Assembly: GCF_002077135.1 (NCBI RefSeq)
Contig: NZ_LDOS01000001.1
Span: forward strand, 136,219 to 200,218
Reading direction: 5' to 3'
DNA length: 64,000 nucleotides
Source of the DNA: Metallibacterium scheffleri
Lineage (GTDB): Bacteria > Pseudomonadota > Gammaproteobacteria > Xanthomonadales > Rhodanobacteraceae
Shown here one piece after another: positions 8,991 to 18,925 of the stretch (within the stretch, counting starts at the first letter, position 1; every line of letters begins with the position of its first letter). The position numbers and the translations under genes were made by a program. The notes beneath the pieces were generated by a model. The model had not been told where the DNA came from. It saw nothing but the letters and a program-made list of their open reading frames with translations, and did not search any database.

Positions 8991-11900
8991 TCAGGTGCCG
9001 ATCAGCGGCGCGGGCACCACGCCGATCGGCGCACCGCCCGGCAGCGTGGGTGCGCCGGCCTTGTAGGCGGCGGCGTTCCACTGCGCCACGCCGTTGCCGA
9101 GCAGGCCATTGAACGCATCCAGTTTCTGCATGAGCTGGCCGCCGTATTCCTGCATCAGCCCGTGCATGGGCGGCGTCGGCGCCTGATCCTGCAGGCCGGA
9201 GACCAGGCCGTAGGTCATCTCCAGATTGGCGTGCAGATCCTGCAGGTAGTGGATGTCGTCCTCGATCACCTCGTGTTGCAGCAGCGGGTTGTAGATGCCG
9301 TCGCGCAGCGCCGTGACCTGCTTGTCCAGCACCTGCGCCTGCGCCAGCAGGCCACGCTGGGTGGCGTCCATGCTGCTGCCCGTGTCCTGCGCCTTGACCT
9401 CGTAGGCCTTCAGCGCGCCCTGCCAGGCGGTGAGGCGGTTGAGCATCTGGTTGAGCGCATCGACCTGGTTGCGTGTCGCCAGCGCAGCCTGCAGCGCGGC
9501 CGTGTTGGCAGCGGCGTCGAACTGCTGGTTGGGGTCGTACTGCAGCGTCACCGGCACGGCCTTGCTCACGCCGTCGGCGCTGATCGTCACCGTGTAGGTG
9601 CCGGGCAGCGCCAATGGTCCGCTGTTGTTGGCGCTCTTGATGTGGCGGTCGCCAAAGTCCAGACGCGTGTAGCCGTCCCAGGTCATGTCCCAGGCAAAGC
9701 GGTTGATGCCGGCCTTGGCCGGTCCCCAGCGCGTGGCCACCACGTCGCCCCTGGCGTCGGTGACCACGATCCGCACCGGCGTCTGCTTGCCGGCCTTTTC
9801 CGCCGCGCTGGGCGTCAGCGCCTTGGGCAGCCAGTAATCGAGGATCACGCCGGTGGGCGGATTGGGCGTGGTGAACGCCGGCTCGGCGCCCTCGCCGCGC
9901 GACCAGCGCTGCCATTCGATGCCGATGCTGGGCGTGAACACGTGCAGCGCATCCTGCGCCATGGCCGGACGCCACTGCGCCAGCGGCGCCATGTGATCGA
10001 ACACCCAGATGCCGTTGCCGTGCGTGCCCAGCACCAGATCGCCCTGCGCGTAGTTGAGATCCCATACCGGCGTCGTCGGGAACGCGTGCGTGACCAGCTT
10101 GTTCCAGTGCGCGCCGTCATCGTGCGAGATCCACACCCCGGTCATGGTGCCGGCGGCGAGGAAGCCCTGCTGCCGCGGATCCTCGCGCACCACCAGGGTC
10201 GAGGCGTTGTCGGGCAGGCCGCTGTCGATGCGCTGCCAGTGCGCGCCGTAATCGGTGGTCTTGTACACATAGGGTTTGTTGTCGGCCAGCATGTGCGCGT
10301 CGAACGACAGATACGCCGTGCCCAGGGTGAACGGCGAGGCGCCGATCTGGTACACGCGCGCCCACTTCGGCACGCCACCCGGGGTGACGTCGTGCCAGGT
10401 CTTGCCGCCGTCGCGGGTGACTTGCACCAGACCATCGTCGGTGCCCACCCAGATCACCTCGGGATTCTGCGGCGCGATGGCGATGGACTGGATGGTGTCG
10501 TAGGTCTCGGCGCCGGAGATGTCCTTGTTCACCGGCCCGCCCGAGTTGAGCTGCTTGCTCTTGTCGTTGCGCGTCAGGTCGGGGCTGTCCACGGTCCAGT
10601 CGAGGCCGCCGTCGGTGCTCTTGAACAACACGTTGGCGCCGAGGTACACGGTCTTGGCGTCGTTCGGATCCACCGCGATCGGCGCGGTCCAGTTGAAGCG
10701 GTACTTCTGGTTCCTGGTCTCCAGATCGTTCACCGCGCCGGGGCCGTGCAGATACGGCATGGCGAAGCGCGACAGCTTGGTGCGGCGATCGAATCGCATG
10801 GTCGCGCCGTCTTCGGCGTTGCTGTAAATCACATCGGCATCGCTCGGCGCGGGCACCGCGTATTCGCCGTCGCCACCGACCACGGTGTACCAGTCGTAGG
10901 CGCTGATCACGTTGTCGGCCATGGTGTTGCTCGGTCCGCACCAGCCGCTGTTGTCCTGCAGGCCGACACACACGTCGAAGGGTTTGCGGTTGTCGGTGGC
11001 GATCGCATACACCTGCTCGATGGGCAGGTCATCGAGAAAACGCCAGGTCTTGCCGCCGTCCAGCGAGGCATAGGCACCGCCGTCGTTGCCTTCGAGGATG
11101 CGGTTCGGATCGGTCGGGTCGATCCACAGCGCGTGGTGATCCACATGCACCGACTTGTCGAGCGGCTTGGCGGTCTTGCCGCCATTGTTCGAAACCATCA
11201 AATAGAACGAGTTGAAGTACACGCGCTGCGGGTCGTTGGGCGCGACCGCCAGCGTGCTGAAGTAGAACGGGCGCACGTCCAGCGCGTAGTTGTCGCTGAC
11301 CCGGTGCCAGTGCTCGCCCAGATCGTTCGAGGAAAACAGCAGGCCCTCGCCGCGCTTGGCCTCGACCAGCGCATACACCAGATCCGGCTGCGACGGCGCC
11401 ACCGCCAGACCGATGCGCCCCAGCGGACCCTTGGGCAGGCCATCGTGCAGCTCGGTCCAGGTGGCGCCACCGTCGTTGCTGCGCCAGATGCCGCTGCCGG
11501 GGCCGCCATCGTTCAAGGTCCACGGCGTGCGATTGGCCTGCCACGTGGCGGCGAACACCACCTTGGGATTGGACGGCGCCCAGGCCAGATCGACCGCGCC
11601 GGTGCCGTCATTGACGAACAGGCTCTTGTGCCAGGTCTTGCCACCGTCGGTGGTTTCGAACACGCCGCGCGCGGCGTTGGGCTTCCACGGATTGCCGAGC
11701 ACCGCCACCAGCACGTGCTCGGGATTCTGCGGGTCGATGAGGATGCGCCCCACCTGGCCGTGCTCATCCAGCACGCGCTTGAAGCTCTGCCCGGCATCGG
11801 TGGACACGTACACGCCATCGCCACCAATCACATCGCTGCGGATGTTGGCCTCGCCGGTGCCCACCCAGACGATGTTCGGGTTGGACGGCGCCAGTGCCAC

Positions 11901-12218
11901 CGCGCCGATCGAGGACGTACCTTCCTTGCCGAAGATCGAGGTGAAGTGCAGCCCGCCATCGACGGTTTTCCACACACCGCCGCTGGCCGCGCCCACATAA
12001 AACACGCGCGGATTGCCGGGGATGCCGGCGATGGCCGTCACGCGCCCGCCCGCCACCGCCGGGCCGAGATTGCGGAACGCCAGGTGGGTGAACGGCGATT
12101 CCGCCGGATTGACCGCCGGCTTCGCCGCCGATGCAGGCGCCGCCAGCAGCGGCAGCGCGGGAGCAAGCGCCAAAACCAGCGCAAGAGCAAGTGGGGACAG
12201 ACGCGGGGTGCGGGGCAT
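8991..12218 (-). CDS. Secreted VPS10/sortilin-like beta-propeller protein (BNR/Asp-box repeats)
   Basis: 1075-residue exported protein. The start at 12218 ([14 protein letters not shown]) follows a GGAG site and opens a clear signal peptide ending near PASAAKP. The body holds many Asp-box/BNR repeats ([45 protein letters not shown]) that build one or two multi-bladed propellers as in sortilin and xyloglucanase-type proteins. The C-terminal 300 residues contain a beta-sandwich-like part ([11 protein letters not shown]) and a helical tail. It is commonly annotated as a glycosyl hydrolase or VPS10 protein, but a catalytic role is unproven. A paralogue with the same opening (VGTGEA-R-SD...GDG-STDAG) begins at 60852. 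Transcribed divergently from the TraB/GumN-like gene. Confidence 0.88.
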   Translation of the reverse strand: MPRTPRLSPLALALVLALAPALPLLAAPASAAKPAVNPAESPFTHLAFRNLGPAVAGGRVTAIAGIPGNPRVFYVGAASGGVWKTVDGGLHFTSIFGKEGTSSIGAVALAPSNPNIVWVGTGEANIRSDVIGGDGVYVSTDAGQSFKRVLDEHGQVGRILIDPQNPEHVLVAVLGNPWKPNAARGVFETTDGGKTWHKSLFVNDGTGAVDLAWAPSNPKVVFAATWQANRTPWTLNDGGPGSGIWRSNDGGATWTELHDGLPKGPLGRIGLAVAPSQPDLVYALVEAKRGEGLLFSSNDLGEHWHRVSDNYALDVRPFYFSTLAVAPNDPQRVYFNSFYLMVSNNGGKTAKPLDKSVHVDHHALWIDPTDPNRILEGNDGGAYASLDGGKTWRFLDDLPIEQVYAIATDNRKPFDVCVGLQDNSGWCGPSNTMADNVISAYDWYTVVGGDGEYAVPAPSDADVIYSNAEDGATMRFDRRTKLSRFAMPYLHGPGAVNDLETRNQKYRFNWTAPIAVDPNDAKTVYLGANVLFKSTDGGLDWTVDSPDLTRNDKSKQLNSGGPVNKDISGAETYDTIQSIAIAPQNPEVIWVGTDDGLVQVTRDGGKTWHDVTPGGVPKWARVYQIGASPFTLGTAYLSFDAHMLADNKPYVYKTTDYGAHWQRIDSGLPDNASTLVVREDPRQQGFLAAGTMTGVWISHDDGAHWNKLVTHAFPTTPVWDLNYAQGDLVLGTHGNGIWVFDHMAPLAQWRPAMAQDALHVFTPSIGIEWQRWSRGEGAEPAFTTPNPPTGVILDYWLPKALTPSAAEKAGKQTPVRIVVTDARGDVVATRWGPAKAGINRFAWDMTWDGYTRLDFGDRHIKSANNSGPLALPGTYTVTISADGVSKAVPVTLQYDPNQQFDAAANTAALQAALATRNQVDALNQMLNRLTAWQGALKAYEVKAQDTGSSMDATQRGLLAQAQVLDKQVTALRDGIYNPLLQHEVIEDDIHYLQDLHANLEMTYGLVSGLQDQAPTPPMHGLMQEYGGQLMQKLDAFNGLLGNGVAQWNAAAYKAGAPTLPGGAPIGVVPAPLIGT

Positions 12219-12420
12219 GGTGGCGACTCCGAGGTTCAGACGAAGCCACTCAGACCGTTCAGCCGCGGTTTGGTTGCAGCGCGACCCCTGCCGGAAGTCA
12301 TGGGTTTCAGGGCGAAAAGCGGGATTGTATGGGAACCGTAATTGCGCGGTCGCGAGGGCACTTGTTGAGGGCGGTTTGCGGTGCAAGAATTGCCGCAAGC
12401 TTGCTGCTTCGGGGCATTCC

Positions 12421-13476
12421 ATGAACAGCAGATGGTTAGCATTTTTGACAGTTGCCGTTTTTATCGGTTTGTATGCGATCAGCGGCACCAGCCGCGCAAG
12501 CCCCGCTTTGGCAAGCAGCCAGGCCACTGCGTCGCTGCCGACGGTGCAGGTTGATCAGTACGGCCCGGCGATCTGGGGAATATCAAAAGGCAACCACGTG
12601 CTGTGGATTGTCGGCAGCGTTTCGCCAATCCAAAAGGATCTGAAGTGGAACTCTACAAATGTGACGGAATTGATGAAAACTGCGCGGGTATTCATTGCAG
12701 ACAAACGGAGCACAAATTTAGAAAAAAAGCTGCCCATACTAAGATTAATACAGGTGGATTGGCTTGAGCACCACCAGTGGCGCGAAAATCCCCACGGCGC
12801 AGTACTATCAAACATTCTGCCTAATTCTATTTACGAGCAATGGCTTCAATTATGGAAAAAATATGGGCATGGCCACAATCCGCCCGATCGACTCACGCCC
12901 TTTTATGCACAGGAAATACTTTACAAGCGTTTCCGCGATCACTATGGATTGAGAGAACGTTATGTCGATCATGCATTGATCCATATCGCCCGGCACGACG
13001 GGCTGCGAATTAAGCACCCGGTACTTATTCAAGATGTCAGTCATTTTGAAAAGGCATTTTTACGAATACGCAAACAGCAGGACGGGGACCATTTTGCCTG
13101 TTTTCGCGCCATTCTTGAGCGCGTTGCCCATGATTACCCAAAAATTTATTACCGGGCAAAAGCATGGGCGATTGGTGATCTTTCCCAGATTGAGTACCTG
13201 AAGCCGACCAGCCGTCACAGTTGCTATTGGAATTCAACATACCGCGCCGCGTATACTAAAGAATATGGTGGCCAAAACCTACGGTTTAAACATCGGCTTG
13301 TCGATTATTATGAAGGAATTATACAAAAATACCCTGTTGCGGTAACCGTTCTTCCAATCAATATTCTCCTGAGCGCAAAGGGTTTTATCTATCAGTTCAG
13401 AAAGCTGGGATATGCCATAACTGATCCACAAGGGATTACAAATCATAAAACGGGACTCGGGGACTTCCACCATTAA
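12421..13476 (+). CDS. TraB/GumN family exported protein (diverged)
   Basis: 351-residue protein. An N-terminal hydrophobic segment ([17 protein letters not shown]) works as signal peptide or anchor. The section [19 protein letters not shown] followed by [19 protein letters not shown] matches the opening of TraB/GumN (PF01963) proteins, in which a glycine-rich strand GxxxxLxGTxH is followed by the Leu/Trp-rich helix and an acidic residue; here the usual GTIH has become GSVS, so the supposed metal-binding His is absent. The gene is clearly poorer in GC than its surroundings from about 12.65 kb onward, suggesting acquisition from elsewhere. TraB/GumN proteins are thought to be membrane-linked metallo-hydrolases, but function in bacteria is not settled. 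Start: ATG at 12421, with a divergent neighbour 202 bp away. Confidence 0.65.
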   Translation: MNSRWLAFLTVAVFIGLYAISGTSRASPALASSQATASLPTVQVDQYGPAIWGISKGNHVLWIVGSVSPIQKDLKWNSTNVTELMKTARVFIADKRSTNLEKKLPILRLIQVDWLEHHQWRENPHGAVLSNILPNSIYEQWLQLWKKYGHGHNPPDRLTPFYAQEILYKRFRDHYGLRERYVDHALIHIARHDGLRIKHPVLIQDVSHFEKAFLRIRKQQDGDHFACFRAILERVAHDYPKIYYRAKAWAIGDLSQIEYLKPTSRHSCYWNSTYRAAYTKEYGGQNLRFKHRLVDYYEGIIQKYPVAVTVLPINILLSAKGFIYQFRKLGYAITDPQGITNHKTGLGDFHH

Positions 13477-13730
13477 AGGAGACGCCATTTTGCTATCCGG
13501 GTCCGTAAAACGAGGGTCAAAGTGCACCTTCCCCGGACTTGTCCCGCTTTGGTGGGCGGCCTGTTTTGGCGGAGCCGGCGCGGTGGGATAGCTGTCAAGT
13601 CCCGCTTGATTCTTGGCTTTTCCGATAAACAGATCCGGCTGCCGCGTGCGCCACGCGAGCTTGGCTTGGCGGGGTGTCTTGTGGCCGAACGCGCCACAAT
13701 CCGCGCAACCCGTGCCTTGCGAGTCAACCC

Positions 13731-14843
13731 ATGACCCCCCACACGATCGCGATCGTCACGCCCACGTTGCTGCTGCGCCCGTTTCGCCGCGGCGACGCGG
13801 TGCGCTTCGCGGCGGCGGTGCGCGAATCGGCGGCCAGCGTCGGGCGCTGGATGCCGTGGCCGCGCGCCGATTACACGCCGGACATGGCGCTAGCCTGGTT
13901 CGCCGATTGCGCGGCGCAGCGGCGCGCGGAAACCGCACACGCGCTCGGCATTTTCAGCCGTGACGGGCGCGAGTTGCTGGGTGGCGCCGGGCTCAATCGC
14001 ATCGACGCGCAACACCGCAGCGCCAATCTCGGCTACTGGGTGCGACATACGCGCGAGGGGCAAGGCATCGCCACGCAGGCGGCGCGCGCCTTGCTGGATT
14101 TCGGTTTCGACACGCTGCGACTGGCGCGCATCGAGATCGTGACGGCGCAAGGCAACGCCGCCAGCGCGGCGGTGGCGCGCAAGGCCGGCGCCACGCTGGA
14201 ATGCATCGCGCGCAATCGCCTGATCGTGGGCGGCCAGCCGGTGACGGCGCACGTGTTCGCGCGCGTGCCGATGACGACCACTGCCGCCCATGCGCAGCCT
14301 GCGTGCAAACCCGTGCAAGGCCCACGACGCACGCTGCCACCCACGCGCGTCGTGCTGCGCGCGCTGCGACCCGACGATGCACGGACGTTTCTGGCTGCCG
14401 CACGCATCAGCCGCGCCTTGCATCATCCCTGGCTGCGCGCGCCGCAGACGCCGCAGCAATTCCGCGCGCTGCTGGCGCGCGCCGCGCAGCCCGATCACTA
14501 CACGCATCTGGTGTGCCTGCGCGACAGCGGCGCGGCGGTCGGCGTGATCAATCTCAGCAAGATCGTGCGCGGCGCATTGTGCAGCGCGTATCTGAGCTAC
14601 TACGTGTTCGCCGGACACGAACGCCAGGGGCTGATGCGCGAGGCGCTGCACGCCGCCGTGCGCCACGCTTTCGGCGCGCTGAAACTGCACCGGCTGGAGA
14701 TCAACATCCAGCCCGGCAACGTGGCTTCGCGCGCGCTGGTGCGCGCCTGCGGCTTCACCCTGGAGGGTTTCTCGCCGCGCTATCTGAAAATCGGCGGCCG
14801 CTGGCGCGATCACGAGCGCTGGGCATTGCTGGCGGACGCTTGA
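13731..14843 (+). CDS. Double GNAT (RimJ/RimL-type) N-acetyltransferase fusion
   Basis: 370 residues made of two RimJ/RimL-like GNAT domains in tandem. Domain 1 (about 8-178): PTLLLRPFRRGDAVRF, then SANLGYWVRHTREGQGIATQAARALLDFGF with the acetyl-CoA loop REGQGIA, and the C-terminal GNAASAAVARKAGATLE. A linker of about 25 residues (AAHAQPACKPVQGPR) leads to domain 2 (about 203-370): PTRVVLRALRPDDARTF, SYYVFAGHERQGLMREALHAAVRHAF, and GNVASRALVRACGFTLEGFSPRYLKIGG. Domain 2 keeps the ERQGLM acetyl-CoA loop. Likely substrates are protein N-termini, amino acids or small amines, as for the family. Start: ATG at 13731; an upstream in-frame ATG at 13674 would add an unrelated leader. It is convergent with the RND gene, with only 3 bp between stops. 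Confidence 0.88.
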   Translation: MTPHTIAIVTPTLLLRPFRRGDAVRFAAAVRESAASVGRWMPWPRADYTPDMALAWFADCAAQRRAETAHALGIFSRDGRELLGGAGLNRIDAQHRSANLGYWVRHTREGQGIATQAARALLDFGFDTLRLARIEIVTAQGNAASAAVARKAGATLECIARNRLIVGGQPVTAHVFARVPMTTTAAHAQPACKPVQGPRRTLPPTRVVLRALRPDDARTFLAAARISRALHHPWLRAPQTPQQFRALLARAAQPDHYTHLVCLRDSGAAVGVINLSKIVRGALCSAYLSYYVFAGHERQGLMREALHAAVRHAFGALKLHRLEINIQPGNVASRALVRACGFTLEGFSPRYLKIGGRWRDHERWALLADA

Positions 14844-14846
14844 TCC

Positions 14847-17800
14847 TCAACGCGCCTCGCGCCGCGCCAGCAGCGCGTACAGCACCGGCACCAGCAGCAG
14901 CACCAGCGGCATCTGCACGGCGAGGCCGGCGATGATGGCGATGGCCAGTGGCTGCTGCATCGCCGAGCCCTGGCCGATGCCCAGCGCCAGCGGCAGCAGC
15001 GCCAGGGCGGCGGCCAGCGTGGTCATGGCGATCGGGCGCAGGCGGTTGACGCCGGCCTGGATGATCGCCTCGCCGAAGGCCATGCCTTCGCCGCGCAGCA
15101 GTTGCAGCTCGGAGAAATAGAACACGCCGACCTCGGTGACGATGCCAAGGATCATGGTCAGGCCCATCAGCGCGGTGATGTTGAGCGTCTGCCCGCTGAT
15201 CCACAGGCCAAAGAACACCGCGCTGGCGGCGAGCAGCGGCGCGGCCATGATCGCCAGCGCCACGCGAAACCGCTCGTACAGGAATAGCAGTGCCAGAAAC
15301 ACCAGCGCGGTGGCCGCGCCGAACACCATGGCCAGACCGCGAAACGCGATCTGCTGCTGCTGATACAAACCGCCGAGCGTGTAGTACACGCCCCGTGGCA
15401 GCAGGCCGGGCCGTGCCAGCACGCGCTTGACATCGGCCAGCGCATTGCCAAAGCCGCGACCCTCGATGCGCGCCGACACCGCGACCATGGGCTTGAGGTC
15501 GTAGCGCGTGATCTGCGGCTGCCCGGTGATCAGCTTGAGCGTGGCGATGCGCGCCAGTGGCAGCAGATGGCCGTCGACGGCGCGCAGACGCAGCGCCTCG
15601 ATGCGGCGCAACGAGTCGCGATCGCGCGGCGCCACCCACACGCGCACGCCGAGCACCTGCTGGCCCTGCAGCACGTGCGTGGTCACCGTGCCGGACAGGT
15701 ACGTGTCGAGCTGGCGCGTGACCGCAGCCGGGGTGATGCCCTCCAGCGCCGCCTTGATGCGATCGACCTTGATCTCCACGGCGTCGCCGGCGATGTTCAA
15801 GCCATCCTGCACCTCGGTCAGCCCGCGCACCTTGCCGACGGCAGCGGCGACCTTCGGCGCCAGCGTCACCAGCTGGCTCCAGTCGTCGCCGAACAGGCGG
15901 ATCACCACCGGGCGCGGCGAGCCGGTGAGGTCGCCGATGAGGTCCTGCATCGGCTGCGGCGTGTCGAGGATCTCGAAGCCCGGCACCTGCTGCTGGATGC
16001 GCGCGACGATGCGTTGCATGAGCGCGGCTTGCCCGGCGGGCGATTTCAGGCGCACGAAAAAGTCACCCTCGTTGGCCTCGGTGATGCCGCCGCCGAGCTG
16101 CGCGCCGGTGCGCCGCGACCAGGTATCCACGCCCGGCGTACTGGCCAGGATGTGCTCGACCTGCGCGATCAGGCGATCGCTCTCGCGCAACGAGGTGCCG
16201 GGCCGCGTGCGGTAATCGAGCACGAACCCGCCCTCCTGCATCTCCGGCATGAAGCCGGTGGGCACCTTGAAGTAGCCCAGCGTACCCAGCGCCAGCAGCG
16301 GCGCAAGCCCCAGCAACAGCAGGGCCGGACGCGCCAGCAACCGCGTCATCAGGCGCCGGTACCAGCCCTGCACGGCGTGGGTCAAACGCCCGCCATGCTC
16401 GATCGCGGCGTCCTTCGCGCCGAGCAGGTGATCGGCCAGCAGCGGCAGCGCCAGCCAGGCAAAGAAGAAACTGATCACCAGGCTGGCGCCCATGGTCAGC
16501 GACAACGCCTTGAAGAACGCGCCGGTGACGCCGCCGAGGAACGCCAGCGGCACGAAGATGATCACCGTGGCCGTGCTCGAGCCGGCCAGCGGCTGGGTGA
16601 ATTCGCGCGCGGCGGCGAGCAGCGTCTGCGTGCCGTGGCCGCGCTGCGCGCCGCGCCGCACGAGGTGTTCGAGCATGACGATCACGTCGTCGATGATCAG
16701 CCCCACCGCCGCGGCCATGCCGCCCAAGGTCATGATGTTGAAGCTCATGCCCAGCGCGTACAGCAGCAGGCTGGTCGCGGCCAGCACCGCGGGCACCACC
16801 AGCGCGGCGATCAGGGTCAGCTTCCAGTTGCGCAGAAACAGGAACAGCACAGCGGTAGCGAACAGCACGCCGAGGATGATGGCGTCGCGCACCGAGCCGG
16901 CCGACGCGGTGATCAACCCGCTCTGGTCGTACCACTGGTGGATGCGCACGTCGGCCGGCAGCTTGTCGCGGAACGCCGCCAATGCCGCGGCGATGTCGCG
17001 GCTGATCGCCACGGTGTTGCCGCCGAGCTGCTGGTACACGTTGATCAGCACCGCCGGCTTGCCGTCGGCGGTTTCGCTCTGCCAGCGCGGCACCGTGGCC
17101 AGGCTCACCGTGGCCACGTCGTCCAGTTCCACCACGCCGTCGCTGCCGGTGCGCAGCACGCTGTGGCGGATCGCATCAAGGCCACTGAAACGCGTGTCCG
17201 AGAGCAGCAGGTACAGCCGGCCCTGGCGCTGCAACCGGCCCACTGCCTGCACCACGTTGGCGGCGGACAGCGCCGCCTCGACATTCTGCAGGCTCAGTCC
17301 CAACGCTGCCAGCCGGGCCGGGTCCACGGTGACGCGGTATTCGGGCGTTTCGCCACCCTGCACCTGTACCGCGCGCACGCCGTGGATGCTCGAGATCAGC
17401 GGCAGCAGTTGATACTCGGCGATGGCGTGCAACTGCACCGGCGTCGCCGTGGGCGAGGTCAGGCTGTAGGCCACCACCGGAAACTTGGTCGGGTCCATCG
17501 GCCGCACGTTGAAGCGCGTGCCCGCGGGCAATTGCGGCAGCACCTGGTTGAGCGCGGCCTCGACCTGCAGCGCCGACTGGATGATGTCGGTGCCCCAGGC
17601 GAAACGCAGGTCGATGTCGGTGCTGCCGCGGCTGGAGGTGGACGCGATCGCCTGCACATTGGGCACGCCGCGCAGCGCCTGCTCCACCGGGCGCGTCACC
17701 TCGATGGCCATCTGTTGCGCCGGGCGGTCACCGGCGTCGATGCTCACGCGCACGCGCGGAAACTGGATCGCCGGAAACAGCGACACCGGCATGTTGAGCG

Positions 17801-17891
17801 CGGCGAGGAGCCCGCCGGCCGCGAGCACCGACATCAGGAACAGGATCGAGCGCCGGTGCCGCTGCAGCCAGGCCGCGAGCCCGCCGCTCAT
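14847..17891 (-). CDS. RND efflux permease
   Basis: 1014-residue inner-membrane RND pump. TM1 follows WLQRHRRSILFLMSVLAAG, and the porter domain starts PVSLFPAIQFPRVRVSIDAGD. TM4 carries the two acidic proton-relay residues (GLIIDDVIVMLEHLVRR). The sequence is not MdtBC-like and sits between the drug (HAE) and heavy-metal branches, so the substrate is open. It is the last gene of a long minus-strand run; its ATG overlaps the stop of the fusion protein gene by 4 bp (ATGA). The neighbours give all three parts of a tripartite exporter, placed behind a two-component system and a DedA gene. Confidence 0.92.
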   Translation of the reverse strand: MSGGLAAWLQRHRRSILFLMSVLAAGGLLAALNMPVSLFPAIQFPRVRVSIDAGDRPAQQMAIEVTRPVEQALRGVPNVQAIASTSSRGSTDIDLRFAWGTDIIQSALQVEAALNQVLPQLPAGTRFNVRPMDPTKFPVVAYSLTSPTATPVQLHAIAEYQLLPLISSIHGVRAVQVQGGETPEYRVTVDPARLAALGLSLQNVEAALSAANVVQAVGRLQRQGRLYLLLSDTRFSGLDAIRHSVLRTGSDGVVELDDVATVSLATVPRWQSETADGKPAVLINVYQQLGGNTVAISRDIAAALAAFRDKLPADVRIHQWYDQSGLITASAGSVRDAIILGVLFATAVLFLFLRNWKLTLIAALVVPAVLAATSLLLYALGMSFNIMTLGGMAAAVGLIIDDVIVMLEHLVRRGAQRGHGTQTLLAAAREFTQPLAGSSTATVIIFVPLAFLGGVTGAFFKALSLTMGASLVISFFFAWLALPLLADHLLGAKDAAIEHGGRLTHAVQGWYRRLMTRLLARPALLLLGLAPLLALGTLGYFKVPTGFMPEMQEGGFVLDYRTRPGTSLRESDRLIAQVEHILASTPGVDTWSRRTGAQLGGGITEANEGDFFVRLKSPAGQAALMQRIVARIQQQVPGFEILDTPQPMQDLIGDLTGSPRPVVIRLFGDDWSQLVTLAPKVAAAVGKVRGLTEVQDGLNIAGDAVEIKVDRIKAALEGITPAAVTRQLDTYLSGTVTTHVLQGQQVLGVRVWVAPRDRDSLRRIEALRLRAVDGHLLPLARIATLKLITGQPQITRYDLKPMVAVSARIEGRGFGNALADVKRVLARPGLLPRGVYYTLGGLYQQQQIAFRGLAMVFGAATALVFLALLFLYERFRVALAIMAAPLLAASAVFFGLWISGQTLNITALMGLTMILGIVTEVGVFYFSELQLLRGEGMAFGEAIIQAGVNRLRPIAMTTLAAALALLPLALGIGQGSAMQQPLAIAIIAGLAVQMPLVLLLVPVLYALLARREAR

Positions 17892-18925
17892 CGCGCCGGC
17901 GCCGCGGCGATGCGCACGGCCATGCCGTCGTGCAGTTCGTAGTTGCCGGCGCTGACCACCTGCGCGCCGGGCACCAGCGCGCCCTGCACCGCGATCCAGC
18001 CGCCCTGCTCAAGCCCCGCATTCACCGCCACGCGGCGCGCATGGCCGCGCTCGATCACGAACACGTAGTGGCCGCGCGCGTCGTCGAGCACGGCGCTGCG
18101 CGGCACCGCCAGCGCGCGCGTCGCGCGCAGGCGGATGACGCCGCGCATCCACGCACCGGGAATCTGCGCGGCCGCGCGCGCGCCATCCAGCCTGACCACG
18201 GCATCAAGCAGGTGCGTGGTCGGGTTGATCACCGCGTGCACCTGCGCGACGCGCGCGTCCAATGGCGCGCCGCCGAACACGGGCGTCAGCGTCACCGGCA
18301 TGCCCGGCGCGACGCGCGCGGCGTCCTCGGGCTCGACGCCAAAGCGCACCCAGACATGACCCTGCGCGCCCAGCAGCAACAGCGGCTGGCCCGGTTGCAC
18401 CAGCGCGCCTGGCGCGACATCGAGCTGCGTGACCACCGCGGCCGCGCTGGCACGCAGCACTTGCGTGGCGTGCTGCGCACCCTGCGCGTGCAGCGCGGCC
18501 AGCGCGGCCTCGGCACTGCCCAGCGCCTGCCGTGCGCTGGCCAGATCGGCGCGCGTGGCCAGTTGCTCACCGAACAGATTTTGCGTCTGCTGCAACTGGA
18601 TGCGCGCGCTGGCCACGCGGCCCTGCGCCTGCGTCCATGCCATGCGCGCCTGGGGTGCGGTGGCCAGCTCCAGCAGCGGCTGTCCTGGCGTCACGCGCTG
18701 GCCCAGCCCGACGTAGAGTTTGCGCACCTCGCCGCTGCTCAACGTGGTCACGGCGCGCAGACGCTCGGGGTCAGGCTCGACCTTGCCATACACGGTGAGC
18801 CGTTCATCGAGATCGCGCAACGTCGCCGGCACGGTTTGCACCAGCACGCTGGGCGCGGCGGGCGCGGCCTGCGCAAGGCGCGGCGCAAGCAGCAGCATCG
18901 GCAAGAACAGCACGAACCATTTCAT
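17888..18925 (-). CDS. RND periplasmic membrane fusion protein
   Basis: 345-residue adaptor with signal peptide MKWFVLFLPMLLLAPRLAQA. The order is a lipoyl half (LSSGEVRKLYVGLGQRVTPG), a short helical hairpin (ARIQLQQTQNLFGEQLATRADLASARQ), a second lipoyl half (AAAVVTQLDVAPGALVQPG) and a beta-barrel (VARVAPGMPVTLTPVFGG). The brief hairpin is usual for CusB/CzcB-like adaptors. Starts at the ATG at 18925, overlapping the stop of the outer-membrane factor gene by 4 bp, and is itself overlapped by the permease gene; the three are made together. No metal-binding Met or His cluster is evident at the N-terminus. Confidence 0.9.
   Translation of the reverse strand: MKWFVLFLPMLLLAPRLAQAAPAAPSVLVQTVPATLRDLDERLTVYGKVEPDPERLRAVTTLSSGEVRKLYVGLGQRVTPGQPLLELATAPQARMAWTQAQGRVASARIQLQQTQNLFGEQLATRADLASARQALGSAEAALAALHAQGAQHATQVLRASAAAVVTQLDVAPGALVQPGQPLLLLGAQGHVWVRFGVEPEDAARVAPGMPVTLTPVFGGAPLDARVAQVHAVINPTTHLLDAVVRLDGARAAAQIPGAWMRGVIRLRATRALAVPRSAVLDDARGHYVFVIERGHARRVAVNAGLEQGGWIAVQGALVPGAQVVSAGNYELHDGMAVRIAAAPAR

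Noticed and set aside
9162-12341. A long plus-strand frame opposite the propeller gene
   Set aside because: Shadow of the 1075-residue exported protein, with no recognisable motif.
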